Below are positions 47,407-57,400 of a DNA stretch of 64,000 bases, piece after piece (position 1 is the first letter of the stretch; each line of letters opens with the position of its first letter). Made by a program: the position numbers and the translations under genes. The notes under the pieces were generated by a model, which saw only the letters and a list, made by a program, of their open reading frames with translations, made no database searches and was not told the origin of the DNA. Source of the stretch: Allomuricauda sp. TMED12 (lineage in GTDB: Bacteria; Bacteroidota; Bacteroidia; Flavobacteriales; Flavobacteriaceae); contig NHBR02000147.1 in the NCBI GenBank assembly GCA_002167435.2, positions 1-64,000 on the forward strand, written 5' to 3'.

Positions 47407-48940
47407 TATAAATGTAATAATGCTTTTGGCTGCATTGGTCATTGGCCTAATATCATGTGAAAAAGATACCCCCCAATACCTCCCGTATGAAGGGTATGCC
47501 TATTCCGAACTCACCATTAATGGTGGGAATTGGACTCCAGTGCTCCAATCAGCTGGGGATGCCATAGCAATTGACACTCCATCATCCAGTGATTCACAGG
47601 AATACATCAATGAGCTTGAAGAGGTAAAAGAAGCCATGGCAAATATGAATTCCAATCAAAAGAAAGCGATTAAATATTGGACCAATAATCCTGCTGTTCG
47701 ATGGAATGAAATTGCATTGGAACTCATTGCCAAATACAACTTGATCCCCGGCCCAAATGATGATGGCACCTATACATTGCCAAATTCTTCCAATCCTGAT
47801 GGCCCACCTGCATTTCCATTTGCACACCCTCCATATGCCTGTAGGGCGCTGGCCTATATGTCCGTTGCTCAGTTTGATGGACTTATCTCGGCTTGGCACT
47901 ACAAATATGAGTACAATAGGGCTGCTCCATTTCAACAGGATGAGGCTATTGAATTTGCGTATGAAGAAAATGATATTCCTTCTTTTCCATCCGATGGAGC
48001 TGTTGTTGCAAGGGTATCAAAAAATATATTGAGTGCCATGTTTCCTTTAGAAGTGGAATACCTAAAGCAAATGGAGGAAGAACATTTGGAAAGTCTAATG
48101 CTTTCTGGCGGAAATGTAATGAGTGACATCACTGCTGGATTGGAAATTGGTGATGCTGTATCCGAAACTGCATTAATCAGAGCTGCTGGCGACGGAATGA
48201 GAAATGCACAAGCACCCAAGGCAGTATCCGATTCCATTAAACAAGCGGCCTATGATCGCTTTGGATGGGCCTGGGACAACTTGGAAATCCCAGAACGCCC
48301 TGTGGGATTAACCCCATTATTTAGTCAAGTTACTATGTGGAGCATTGATGATGTAGAAAGTGTTCGTCCAATCCCACCTCCACAATTGGATTCACAAGAA
48401 TTTTTGGATGATGTGGAGGTTTTAAAAGATTACGCCAAAAATATGACCGATGAAAAAAGAAGAATTGCCAACTTTTGGCAAGACGGGCTGGGCACTTATA
48501 CGCCTCCGGGTCATTGGAACCGTATTGCCAACGAAATGATTGTGGAATACAAACTCAACCCGTTGCAGACAACTAGAACCTTAGCCTATATGAACATGGC
48601 CATAATGGACTCTGGAATCAGTTGTTGGGATGCAAAATACTATTACCATTACCCAAGACCAATCCAAATGATTGACGGTTTTGAGACTATAGCTGGGACA
48701 CCCAATTTCCCAAGCTATACATCGGGGCATAGTGTATTTTCTGCGGCGGCTTCAGAGGTTTTGGCCTATATTTTTCCAGAAGAGGCTTCAACGGTAAGGG
48801 CTTGGGCCGAAGAAGCGGCCATCTCACGTGTTTATGGTGGTATACATTGGAGCTTTGATGCTACAGTTGGAACGGACCAAGGTCGTGAAGTGGCGCAATA
48901 TACTATTGACAGAGCTAAAGCTGACGGTGCGGATAACTAG
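47387..48940 (+). CDS. Two-domain PAP2/vanadium-haloperoxidase-like lipoprotein
   Basis: 517 residues. Signal with lipobox GLISC. The chain seems internally duplicated: both halves start with a helix such as KKAIKYWTNNPAVRWNEIA or KRRIANFWQDGLG and have a PAP2-like site. In the first half RAAPF and IPSFPSDGAV are degenerate; in the second half YHYPRPIQM, SYTSGHSVFSAA and SRVYGGIHWSFDA match the Lys/Arg, Ser-Gly-His and Arg-His motifs of vanadium haloperoxidases and acid phosphatases. Only the C-terminal half looks fully catalytic. Haloperoxidase and phosphatase cannot be told apart here. Confidence 0.8.
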   Translation: MKKMRNNINVIMLLAALVIGLISCEKDTPQYLPYEGYAYSELTINGGNWTPVLQSAGDAIAIDTPSSSDSQEYINELEEVKEAMANMNSNQKKAIKYWTNNPAVRWNEIALELIAKYNLIPGPNDDGTYTLPNSSNPDGPPAFPFAHPPYACRALAYMSVAQFDGLISAWHYKYEYNRAAPFQQDEAIEFAYEENDIPSFPSDGAVVARVSKNILSAMFPLEVEYLKQMEEEHLESLMLSGGNVMSDITAGLEIGDAVSETALIRAAGDGMRNAQAPKAVSDSIKQAAYDRFGWAWDNLEIPERPVGLTPLFSQVTMWSIDDVESVRPIPPPQLDSQEFLDDVEVLKDYAKNMTDEKRRIANFWQDGLGTYTPPGHWNRIANEMIVEYKLNPLQTTRTLAYMNMAIMDSGISCWDAKYYYHYPRPIQMIDGFETIAGTPNFPSYTSGHSVFSAAASEVLAYIFPEEASTVRAWAEEAAISRVYGGIHWSFDATVGTDQGREVAQYTIDRAKADGADN

Positions 48941-48974
48941 ATGTTAAAGTAGAACATAAAATTAAAGTTGATTT

Positions 48975-49020
48975 TTGATTTCAGGCGGGGATTAAAAAAT
49001 TAACCCTCGCCTGAAATCAG
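48975..49020 (+). terminator. Long hairpin after the PAP2/haloperoxidase gene
   Basis: Left arm TTGATTTCAGGCGGGGATTA and right arm TAACCCTCGCCTGAAATCAG make a stem of about 20 bp with two G-U or mismatched positions and a short A-rich loop. It is followed by AT-rich sequence rather than a clean T-run. The rest of the gap to 49325 is very AT-rich and otherwise empty. Confidence 0.7.
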
Positions 49021-49325
49021 TTAATCAATAAAAACATTTTTAGCAATAGCTATTTCATGTTTACAATTAGCTTAAAAATTTCTATTCTTTTTGTTACTGC
49101 ATACCTAATTGAATTATTATTTCTAAGAGATTAATTTAATTGTTGAATGAGAGTTTATTCAAGTTGGCATTTGCATAATTAAATACTCCTAAATATTTGA
49201 ATTTAAATTAAGCTAATTCAAAGACCATTATAGAAAATTTAAATTCGATAAATAAATGACTAATAGGCGTTTTAAACTTGTATGTTACTTGAAACAAATT
49301 GATTTTTGAGGGAAATCAATGTACC

Positions 49326-51968
49326 ATGACGTTCAAATACACCTTTTCAATTATTATTTTCTCATTGTTTGTGGGCAATATTATTAATGCTCAGCAAACC
49401 ATAAGTGGGCGAGTTGTCGATCAATCAGAAAAACAACCATTAATGGGGGCGGTAGTAATACTAGAAAATATAGGTGAAAATGTGGTAACAGATGAACAAG
49501 GCTTTTTTAAGGTTGTTCTTAAATCAAATGTACATTCTTTGTTGATTAAATTCCTTGGATATGATGAAGTCAGGATTCAAATTAAACCAAATACTTTTGA
49601 TTTGGGACCAATATATATGCAAAGAAATAATACAACATTGGACGAGGTTGTGGTAAGCGCATCGCCAAAAAATTTCAACGCTGAATTTAAAGGGAGTAAT
49701 TTTCGAATCAACCCAGTAACCTTAAAAAATATCAATCCGTTGAGCACCGAAGAAGTGCTCAGAACCATTCCCGGAGTCAATATTGTAGGAGACATGGGAT
49801 TATCCAATAGGCCAAATATCAGTATACGAGGTTCTTGGGGTAGAAGGTCCAAAAAAGTGTTGTTGTTGGAAGATGGAGCTCCAGCTGCTCCTGCTCCTTA
49901 TATTGCTCCAGGAGCTTATTACAATCCAGTAAGTGACAGAATCACCTCAATTGAAGTGTATAAAGGGGCCGATTTGTTAAAGTATGGCCCCAACAATATG
50001 TACGGAGCGGTAAATTATATCACGGCACTGCCTCCACAGAAACCTACCTTAAGGTTAAAATTAACAGGAGGGCAACGTAATTATACTTCTGGATTGTTTT
50101 CCTATGGTGGTACGTGGAACGATATTGGTGGATTGGTCGAAGGGGTTTATAAAAAGTTTGATGGATTTACCGATAATTCCTCTGTTGAAATATTGAACCT
50201 AAATGCCAAAATTTTTGCCAAGCTTTCGGAACAACAATCCCTTTACTTTAAGGTTAGTGGTCAGTTCGAGGACAATCAGGCTTCCTTGAGTTCCCAAACT
50301 CCTTTTACATTTTATACCGACCCAACCCAAAATCCCTTAGATGCCGACCAATTTACCATGCGAAGGTATGGAGTGGACATTATTCACAAATGGCTGCCCA
50401 ATGAGAAATTGAGCTTTACCACCAAGGTTTATGCTTCCGATTTTGAACGGGATTGGTGGCGACAGGTCACAACCAAGATTCGGGCCTCAGAAGCACAGAA
50501 CTATTTAGGTGATGCTATTTTTAACAACAGGTATGGGTATTTGGCTGGGAAAACTTTTGATGACGAGGATTATGTAATTGTTGGAAAGGTAGAAAATGGG
50601 CTGGAAAGTACCACGGATAGTAGATGGATTTACAGGGTTTCAGGATTTAAAGAGACAGTGAATTTAGATTGGGAAGCCTTTAGGACAAAAAGTGAATTTG
50701 AAGGAGGACTCAATCTGCACAGAGAAACATTTAAAGATGTTTTTTTAGAGGCAGATAACTCAAGGTGGGCAAGGTATGGCACTGCAACCAAAGATTTGTG
50801 GTACCGCCTATGGTCGATAAACGGATACCTTCGAAACGAGTTCAATTTTGGTGCTGTCGGAGTAACACCGATATTGCGATTTGAGCATGTGGATATGTAT
50901 CGTCAAGATCTATTGGCATTGTCTCAAGACCCCAATTTGCAAGGGACAGAAGAAGGTAAAGAACCCAATGTCTACAATCAATTTTTACCTGGAGTCACCG
51001 TCAATTATCAATTTAAAAATAGTGAAATCTATGGGAGTGTGTACCAAGGCATGATTGCCCCATCCAAGGTTTTTGGGTTTTTAGTGGAACAAGATGGTGT
51101 GGTGACGAATCCTTTGGAAGGCCAAAGTATCAATATTGATCCTGAATTAAGTTGGAACAAGGAAGTGGGTTGGAGAGGGAGTTTACCTAACAATGTGGCT
51201 CAAGGGCAATTCACTTATTTTCATAATGCGAGTAGAAACTTTTACGCAGGGGGACGCAATGAGATTTTCTCTCAACTGGGTGAAATCAATGTACAGGGAC
51301 TGGAAATGGCCATAAATGTTTCTTTATTGAATACAAACGGGCATCAACTTCACTTTTTGGGAAATGCAACCCTTATGAAATCCAAAGTCATATCTGGTAA
51401 ATTGGAAGATAAAGATTTGTTCTCTCAAGTGGTTCATGGCACCGCAACACAAAATGAATATATAGACAAAGTAAATTCCAATAGGGATGCTTTTGAAGTT
51501 TATGTGGATGATGGTAGTGGGGAAACATTATTGACAGATGAGACCTTGGATGCTTCCCAGTTTTCCAATATTACCAAAAGTATTATCATTTTTGGTGACG
51601 ATGGGTTGTCCGATACCGAGGCACCCTACACCCCTCATATAAATATGAGTCTTGGATTCAACTACAATTGGAATCAATTTTCTGCTGGATTTAATGCACA
51701 TCATGCGGGGAAACAATTTACTGAATTCCACAATTTCATGAACGAATCTCCCGATGGAGCCATTGGTGAACTTCCTGCGTACACAACTTTTGACGCATTT
51801 ATAAATTATGACCTAACCATACTTAAAAATATAGATGCTACTATTTTTGTCAATGGAAAGAACATTACCAATGAAATTTATAGGGCTTCTAGATTAAATA
51901 GGGCTACCTCTGGGATTTTCGGAGGAGGTTTTCGACAAGTTATCCTGGGAGTTCACCTGAAAATATAA
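49326..51968 (+). CDS. TonB-dependent outer-membrane receptor
   Basis: 880 residues. Signal peptide ending NIINAQ; a carboxypeptidase-regulatory-like domain (TISGRVVDQSEKQPLMGAVV) is followed by the plug (DEVVVSASPKNF, EEVLRTIPGVNIVGDMG, SIRGSWGRRSKKVLLLEDG) and a 22-strand barrel ending with an aromatic-rich C-terminus. FecA-type motifs make iron-chelate or similar substrates possible. A TTG 27 nt upstream is in frame, but the ATG at 49326 directly before the signal peptide is preferred. Third gene of the islet. Confidence 0.9.
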   Translation: MTFKYTFSIIIFSLFVGNIINAQQTISGRVVDQSEKQPLMGAVVILENIGENVVTDEQGFFKVVLKSNVHSLLIKFLGYDEVRIQIKPNTFDLGPIYMQRNNTTLDEVVVSASPKNFNAEFKGSNFRINPVTLKNINPLSTEEVLRTIPGVNIVGDMGLSNRPNISIRGSWGRRSKKVLLLEDGAPAAPAPYIAPGAYYNPVSDRITSIEVYKGADLLKYGPNNMYGAVNYITALPPQKPTLRLKLTGGQRNYTSGLFSYGGTWNDIGGLVEGVYKKFDGFTDNSSVEILNLNAKIFAKLSEQQSLYFKVSGQFEDNQASLSSQTPFTFYTDPTQNPLDADQFTMRRYGVDIIHKWLPNEKLSFTTKVYASDFERDWWRQVTTKIRASEAQNYLGDAIFNNRYGYLAGKTFDDEDYVIVGKVENGLESTTDSRWIYRVSGFKETVNLDWEAFRTKSEFEGGLNLHRETFKDVFLEADNSRWARYGTATKDLWYRLWSINGYLRNEFNFGAVGVTPILRFEHVDMYRQDLLALSQDPNLQGTEEGKEPNVYNQFLPGVTVNYQFKNSEIYGSVYQGMIAPSKVFGFLVEQDGVVTNPLEGQSINIDPELSWNKEVGWRGSLPNNVAQGQFTYFHNASRNFYAGGRNEIFSQLGEINVQGLEMAINVSLLNTNGHQLHFLGNATLMKSKVISGKLEDKDLFSQVVHGTATQNEYIDKVNSNRDAFEVYVDDGSGETLLTDETLDASQFSNITKSIIIFGDDGLSDTEAPYTPHINMSLGFNYNWNQFSAGFNAHHAGKQFTEFHNFMNESPDGAIGELPAYTTFDAFINYDLTILKNIDATIFVNGKNITNEIYRASRLNRATSGIFGGGFRQVILGVHLKI

Positions 51969-52252
51969 TTAAAGATTCTGTTTTTGTTCATTGGTTCTCA
52001 GCTGAACATATCCATAAACATATTGTTTAAATACATATCTGAATGCCGACCGTTTATTTAGAATATGGAAATGAACTTTATTAATTGAGCTGACCCGAAC
52101 AATGAAAGTTCAATAAAACAATGCCTTAAAAACCCTTGTCTTGAATTAGGAATCTATATAAAAGCGAACACAATGTAGTGGAGGGCTTCAAGCACCAAAT
52201 CTTACACAAACTAATTCTTATGAACAATGAACTTTGTCTACTAAAGGAAGTC

Positions 52253-52281
52253 AAAAAGTAGCCCCGGCAAGAATCGAACTT
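52253..52281. repeat. Right copy of the tRNA-Arg 3'-end direct repeat (attR/attB-like)
   Basis: This copy lies in the intact tRNA-Arg gene: its T arm, acceptor 3' strand and 6 nt of downstream flank. It matches 46026-46054 at 27 of 29 positions. The 290-nt gap from the TonB gene to here holds nothing else recognisable. Confidence 0.7.
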
Positions 52282-52330
52282 GCATCTAAAGTTTAGGAAA
52301 CTTCTATTCTATCCATTGAACTACGGGGCC
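52259..52330 (-). tRNA. tRNA-Arg (anticodon CCT)
   Basis: 72 nt, CCA not encoded. Acceptor GGCCCCG pairs with CGGGGCT (G1-U72 wobble); the D stem is GTTC/GAAT; the anticodon stem GAAGT/ACTTT holds loop TTCCTAA, giving anticodon CCT (reads AGG); the T arm is GCAAG TTCGATT CTTGC. Its 3' end is repeated at 46026-46054. Confidence 0.93.
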
Positions 52331-52430
52331 ATTTATAAAAATGGATTGCAAAAATATGGTTTTTTGGAAAACTATGCGCAGCCCAAGAATCAATTTAAGA
52401 TAATTTTCAAGTGAAGAATCTAAAGAACTA

Positions 52431-52838
52431 TCAAACAGTTCTTCTTCTCTCCTCTTCTTTCAGGATTTTCTCCAAATACGAACGCGACAAAGGTTTATCT
52501 ACATAACCCGCAATTAATCGATGGCGCTTGGCAATGGTGCGGTCTGTCGCATTGGCAAAAGCCGAAAGTACATAAACACTGGGAAGTTCATGCCCTTTGA
52601 ACAAATTCTGTAGGTTTTCCAAAAAATCCCATCCATTCATCCCATCCATTACAAGATCTAAAAAGATGATGTCAGGTAATCTATTGTGTTCTTCTATGTA
52701 ATTAAAACAAGCTTGGATTCCCTCTTCGCCGCTGGAACAAGTAACAATATCAAAATCACCATGGGATTGTTGTATACAGTATCGGGTCGCAAACTGCGAC
52801 ACCAAGTCATCATCTATGATAAATGTGGTAAGCTTCAT
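52431..52838 (-). CDS. Single-domain response regulator
   Basis: 135 residues from MKLTTFIIDDD. The receiver fold is complete: FIIDDDLVSQF (acidic pair), IIFLDLVMDGMNGWDFL (phosphoacceptor Asp), VYVLSAFANATD (Ser switch) and AGYVDKPLSRSYL (Lys). No output domain, so it acts through partners, for example a CheY-like or Rcp-type relay. An upstream in-frame start (52868) would add 10 residues. Its kinase is not in the window. Confidence 0.88.
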   Translation of the reverse strand: MKLTTFIIDDDLVSQFATRYCIQQSHGDFDIVTCSSGEEGIQACFNYIEEHNRLPDIIFLDLVMDGMNGWDFLENLQNLFKGHELPSVYVLSAFANATDRTIAKRHRLIAGYVDKPLSRSYLEKILKEEERRRTV

Positions 52839-52941
52839 GTAGGGACTATTACGTAAGTTTTGGGACAACCAAAGCTATAAGCTTGTCGCCAACGAACCAT
52901 TCATTTTCGTTGTTTTGCCCAAATAACCCGTTAAGCCAACC

Positions 52942-53355
52942 TTAGTGGGGTAATTTACCCCTTAAAACACCATACAGGAACGCCCCTACCGTGGCACCAA
53001 ACAATACAATAAGGATTGGCCAATATCCCGCCCCGGTCAATATGTACATGGGTCCGGGACAAGCTCCGGCCAAGGCCCAACCCAAGCCAAAAAGAATACC
53101 GCCCAATAGATATCGTGTAAATGCCTTTTCCTTGTTCGGAATATTTATCGTCTCACCAAAAAAAGATTTCGTTTTGGAACGTTTGATCAATTGGACCAAT
53201 ACGACTCCGACAGCCAATGCAGAACCAATAATGCCATACATATGAAAAGAGTCGAACTGAAACATTTCATAAATACGGAACCAAGAAGCGGCCTCTGATT
53301 TGTATAATACAATACCTAAAAACGTTCCAATGATGATATATATAATACTTTTCAT
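52942..53355 (-). CDS. YeeE/YedE-family protein, DUF6691 half
   Basis: 137 residues, about four membrane helices. The sulfur-handling Cys motif GACPGPMY lies after LFGLGWALA. Together with the preceding 185-residue protein it makes up a split version of the YeeE/YedE thiosulfate/sulfur permease. Its start overlaps the partner stop by 4 nt. Last gene of the seven-gene operon. Confidence 0.85.
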   Translation of the reverse strand: MKSIIYIIIGTFLGIVLYKSEAASWFRIYEMFQFDSFHMYGIIGSALAVGVVLVQLIKRSKTKSFFGETINIPNKEKAFTRYLLGGILFGLGWALAGACPGPMYILTGAGYWPILIVLFGATVGAFLYGVLRGKLPH

Positions 53356-53909
53356 GATCCAAAAATTAGGGGAAACAATAGGTGATTCATAATCAAACCA
53401 CCGATAAAAAATCCAATTACTGCTATAAGTGAAGGTCGTTGAAGATTACTTAGACCAGAAATGGCATGACCAGAGGTACAACCTCCCGCGTACCGTGTTC
53501 CAAACCCGACCAATACACCTGCGACCAATAAAATAATCCAGACCATTGGCTGTGAGAGCGCCTCCAAACTGAAAAGTTCTGTGGGCAAATAGGCTTTTCC
53601 TGCGCTTTCAAAGCCTAAACCCTGTAGTTTGGCAACGGTCTCGGCCGTTATATCCACAGCAGGATTGGGCGACAGTACATGTGCACCCAAAAACCCTCCA
53701 AAAACAGAACCCAATACGACCAAAAGGTTCCATCTTTTGGATTTTACATCGATTTTGAAATAATCAGTGAATTTTCCAGCACCCCCCACGGAGCAAAAAG
53801 TCTCCAAGTTGGAGGACATACCGAATTTTTTTCCAAGTAGGATCAAAACTGCCATTATTATGGCAATAAGCGGCCCTGATACATACCAGGGCCAAGGTTG
53901 ATAAAGCAT
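53352..53909 (-). CDS. YeeE/YedE-family sulfur transporter, N-terminal half
   Basis: 185 residues, about five membrane helices. The conserved Cys motif RYAGGCTSGHAISGLS is present; such cysteines are thought to hand over thiosulfate or persulfide. The gene overlaps its DUF6691 partner by 4 nt and lies 61 nt after the DUF2892 gene. In other bacteria such pairs sit near sulfide oxidation genes; here SQR is 8 kb away and shares an operator with this operon. Confidence 0.86.
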   Translation of the reverse strand: MLYQPWPWYVSGPLIAIIMAVLILLGKKFGMSSNLETFCSVGGAGKFTDYFKIDVKSKRWNLLVVLGSVFGGFLGAHVLSPNPAVDITAETVAKLQGLGFESAGKAYLPTELFSLEALSQPMVWIILLVAGVLVGFGTRYAGGCTSGHAISGLSNLQRPSLIAVIGFFIGGLIMNHLLFPLIFGS

Positions 53910-53970
53910 TTTCTATTTATTTTACTCCAAAATAATGAAAATACCTCTATTAAAAAACCTAAATTTTGCG

Positions 53971-54174
53971 TTAACAACAATTTTCGTTGGAATCCTTAAT
54001 ACCAAACTTTTTGAGGATGTCTTCAAGCAAGCACCACTTTGTAATTGATGATTGCAAAAGATTGGCTCCAACAAAGGCTGTAAACCATAGCCAGTTGATA
54101 TTTACATAAATGGCCAAGGCCAAGCTTATCAATATAAAAGTTCCTGCTACTCCTCTTACTATTCTATTTTTCAT
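53971..54174 (-). CDS. DUF2892 (YgaP-like) inner-membrane protein
   Basis: 67 residues, two hydrophobic helices (VAGTFILISLALAIYVNINW, LWFTAFVGANLLQSSITKW). The family is the membrane part of YgaP, usually fused or linked to a rhodanese. Here there is no rhodanese domain. The tail SITKWCLLEDILKKFG holds a Cys, and two more end the chain (ENCC). Between the PII-like gene (9 nt) and YeeE. Confidence 0.8.
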   Translation of the reverse strand: MKNRIVRGVAGTFILISLALAIYVNINWLWFTAFVGANLLQSSITKWCLLEDILKKFGIKDSNENCC

Positions 54175-54183
54175 TTTTGATTT

Positions 54184-54489
54184 TTAAACGGTTCTTTCAA
54201 TGGGTATTTCTACTGCTCTAATGGGGTTGGTGGTTTCACTTTCCGTGTTGAATTGCTTTATCAACCCGAACAATTCGGTTACTTTTTTCTCTTCTGTGAA
54301 AGAAAAGAACATATTGGATGCCGCCCCTCCTTTTTCACTGGGAAACCAGCTACTGGTATACATTAAGGGCGCAGCACTTTTATACCCATCAATATCAGAC
54401 TCACTAAAGCTTTCCACACCAGCTTTTTTAAATAACTTGAAGACTTCGCTCTTATATTCTTCAACCGTGGTTACAATGATCATTTTCAT
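54184..54489 (-). CDS. Small PII-like/DUF3240-type protein
   Basis: 101 residues from MKMIIVTTVEEYKS. The ferredoxin-like pattern of PII-type proteins is visible: an opening strand IIVTTV, helix YKSEVFKLFKKAGVE, and the final strand NPIRAVEIPIERTV. An acidic patch SESDIDGYKSAAP sits in between. PII-like proteins of this sort are found beside metal RND pumps in other bacteria, but a function for this one is inferred. It begins 1 nt after the permease stop. Confidence 0.6.
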   Translation of the reverse strand: MKMIIVTTVEEYKSEVFKLFKKAGVESFSESDIDGYKSAAPLMYTSSWFPSEKGGAASNMFFSFTEEKKVTELFGLIKQFNTESETTNPIRAVEIPIERTV

Positions 54490-54490
54490 C

Positions 54491-57400
54491 TTAGTTGTAA
54501 TTTTTGCGTTCAATCAAATAATAAACCAATGGTACCACCAACAGTGTCAAAACAGTTGACACTATGGTTCCACCCATAAGTGATATGGCCAATCCCTGGA
54601 AAATAGGGTCAAACAAAATCACAAAAGCTCCGATAACAACGGTTCCAGCAGTCAATAAGATAGGCGTGGTACGAACGGCACCTGCTTCTATTACGGCTTG
54701 CTTTAACGGAATGTCCTCTTTCAGCCTCAAATTGACAAAGTCGATCAGTAGTACCGAGTTCCGGACCATAATACCCGCTAGGGCTATCATACCAATAAAA
54801 GATGTTGCGGTAAAGAATGCTCCAAGCAACCAGTGACCAAGTACAATACCAATCAATGAAAGCGGTATGGCCACCATCATCACCATAGGTGCCTTAAAGT
54901 TTTGGAACCATCCCACAATCAACATGTAAATGATTACGATTACACCCATAAAAGCAATTCCCAGATCGCGGAATACTTCTAGGGTAATCTGCCATTCCCC
55001 ATCCCATTTTACGGTGTAGTCATCTTCAAACTGAGGCTGTTCCATGTATAATTCGTTGATGGAATACCCTTGTGGAAGCTCTAACTGGTTCAGTTTATCC
55101 GTCATACCTAAAATGGCATATACCGGGCTTTCCAATTCTCCTGCCATATCGGACATTACATAAACCACGCGCTTTTGGTTTTTTCTGTAGATACTTTTGG
55201 CCTTGGTTCCTTCTTTTACCGAAACCAAGTCCCCCACAGAAACCATATTGCCTTGCTGCGATGCTATTTTTAATTGTTTGATTTCATCTAAAGATGATTT
55301 GTCCTTTTCACTAATGGAAAGTACAATACCGATTTGATCAAAGGCATCTTCGCGATAAATGTGAGATACTGGATTTTCCCTAAAGGCCATCGCCATCACC
55401 TGAACAATTTGCTGGGGAGTAACTCCATAAAGCATCGCTTTTTCCTTGTCCACTACAAAATCATATTCCACTTGATCATCCTCGACCATCCAATCCACAT
55501 CCACAACATCGGTAGTATTGTTCAAAATGCCCTTCACTTTATCAGCAAGTTCCATTTGCTTGTCATAATCAGGACCATAAACTTCAGCCACAATGGTGGA
55601 CAAAACAGGAGGTCCTGGTGGAACCTCAACAATTTTTATGTTTGCATGGTATTTTTTGCCTAATTCTTGAATCTTGGGCCTTAGCAATTTGGCAATATCG
55701 TGGCTCTGCTCGCTACGATCGTGCTTATCCACAAGGTTCACTTGAATATCGGCCATATTGCTGCCACCACGAAGATCGTAGTGCCTTACCAATCCATTAA
55801 ATGTGATGGGGGCGGATGTCCCCACATAGGTCTGGTAGTTGACCACTTCCGGACGTGTGGACAGATATGCTCCAATTTCCTTGGTTACCGCCGCTGTTCG
55901 CTCCAAAGTGGTTCCTTCAGGAAGGTCTATTACCACTTGGAACTCGTTCTTATTATCGAAAGGAAGCATTTTTACTGCTACTGATTTAGTGAAGAACATA
56001 GCCACGGAAGCAATCAATAAGAAGAAAGTGATCCCCAAGAACATCCATCTTTTTTTCTTGCTCTCTATTAAAGGGCTTTCGAATCGTGCGTAAGCTTTAT
56101 AAATGAAAGTGTCTTGGATTTCAACAGGTTCTTTCTCTTTTTTATTCTTTTTGTCTTTCTCTCTTAGAAAGATATATCCCAAATACGGAGTAATCGTCAA
56201 TGCGACAAACAACGACAACAACATGGCAATGGATGCTCCAATGGGCATTGGGGACATGTAAGGTCCCATCAAACCAGATACAAATGCCATGGGCAATACA
56301 GATGCAATTACCGTAAAGGTGGCCAAAATGGTAGGGTTACCCACCTCGTTGATGGCGTAAATAGCTGCATCCTTGAACGGCAATCGCTTCATTTTAAAGT
56401 GACGGTGCATGTTCTCCGCGATAATAATGGAGTCATCCACTACAATACCCGTTACAAAAACCAAAGCAAACAAAGTGATTCGGTTCAAGGTGTAATCCAA
56501 CATGTAGTAACTCAATAAAGTCAACGCAAAAGTGATGGGCACAGATAGGAACACTACCAATCCGCCTCTCCAACCCATGGCCAACATAACCACAAAGGTT
56601 ACCGCAATAATGGCTCCAATCAAGTGCATCAACAATTCAGATACTTTTTGAGATGCGGTCTGCCCATAATTACGGGTCACCTCAACCTTAACTTCATCAG
56701 GAATCAGGGTTGTTTTTAGGTGATCTACCTTTTCCAACACCACATCGGCAATTTTCATGGCATCAGCCCCTTTTCTTTTGGCGATGGAAATGGTAACTGC
56801 TGGATATTCTGAATTATAGGTTTCCGCCTTTTCACTTGCCGCACCAAAACCAAGGGAAACATAGTTCTTTGGAAGTTCTGGGCCATCCAATACCGTAGCC
56901 ACCTGTTTTAGGTAGATGGGTTGGCGTTGTTTGGTACCCACAATCAGATTTTCCAAGTCTTCCTTGGTTTCCAAAAAGTTTCCGGTACTGATGTGGAACT
57001 CGGTATCATTGGAAAGGAAATTACCAGCATCCATCTGTTGGTTGTTGGCCTTGATCATTTGGGCAATGGCCAACATATCAATACCTGATTCCGCCATTTT
57101 CGCCTTGTCCACAACCACTCGTAGCTGTGGACTACGTCCCCCTATTTTCTTGGTAATGGAAACGCCGTTCACTTTCTCGATCTCGTTGATAAGTTCCCCG
57201 GAAATCTGCCTTAACTGGTAATCATCGTACTCCTCGCTCCAAACAGTTAAAGCAAGCATGGGAACATCGTCAATGGCTCGGGTTTTCACCAAGGGCATGG
57301 TAACCCCTTCGGGCATCTGGTCCATGTGCTTGTTGATCTCATCGTACAACCGCACCAAAGACCTTTCTATATCCTCTCCAACGTAAAACTGTACAATGGC

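Noticed and set aside
52945-52959. Perfect palindrome GGGGTAATTTACCCC at the end of the DUF6691 gene, possible operator or terminator
   Set aside because: It overlaps the last codons and has no T-run or room for a normal loop; it may follow from the coding sequence alone.
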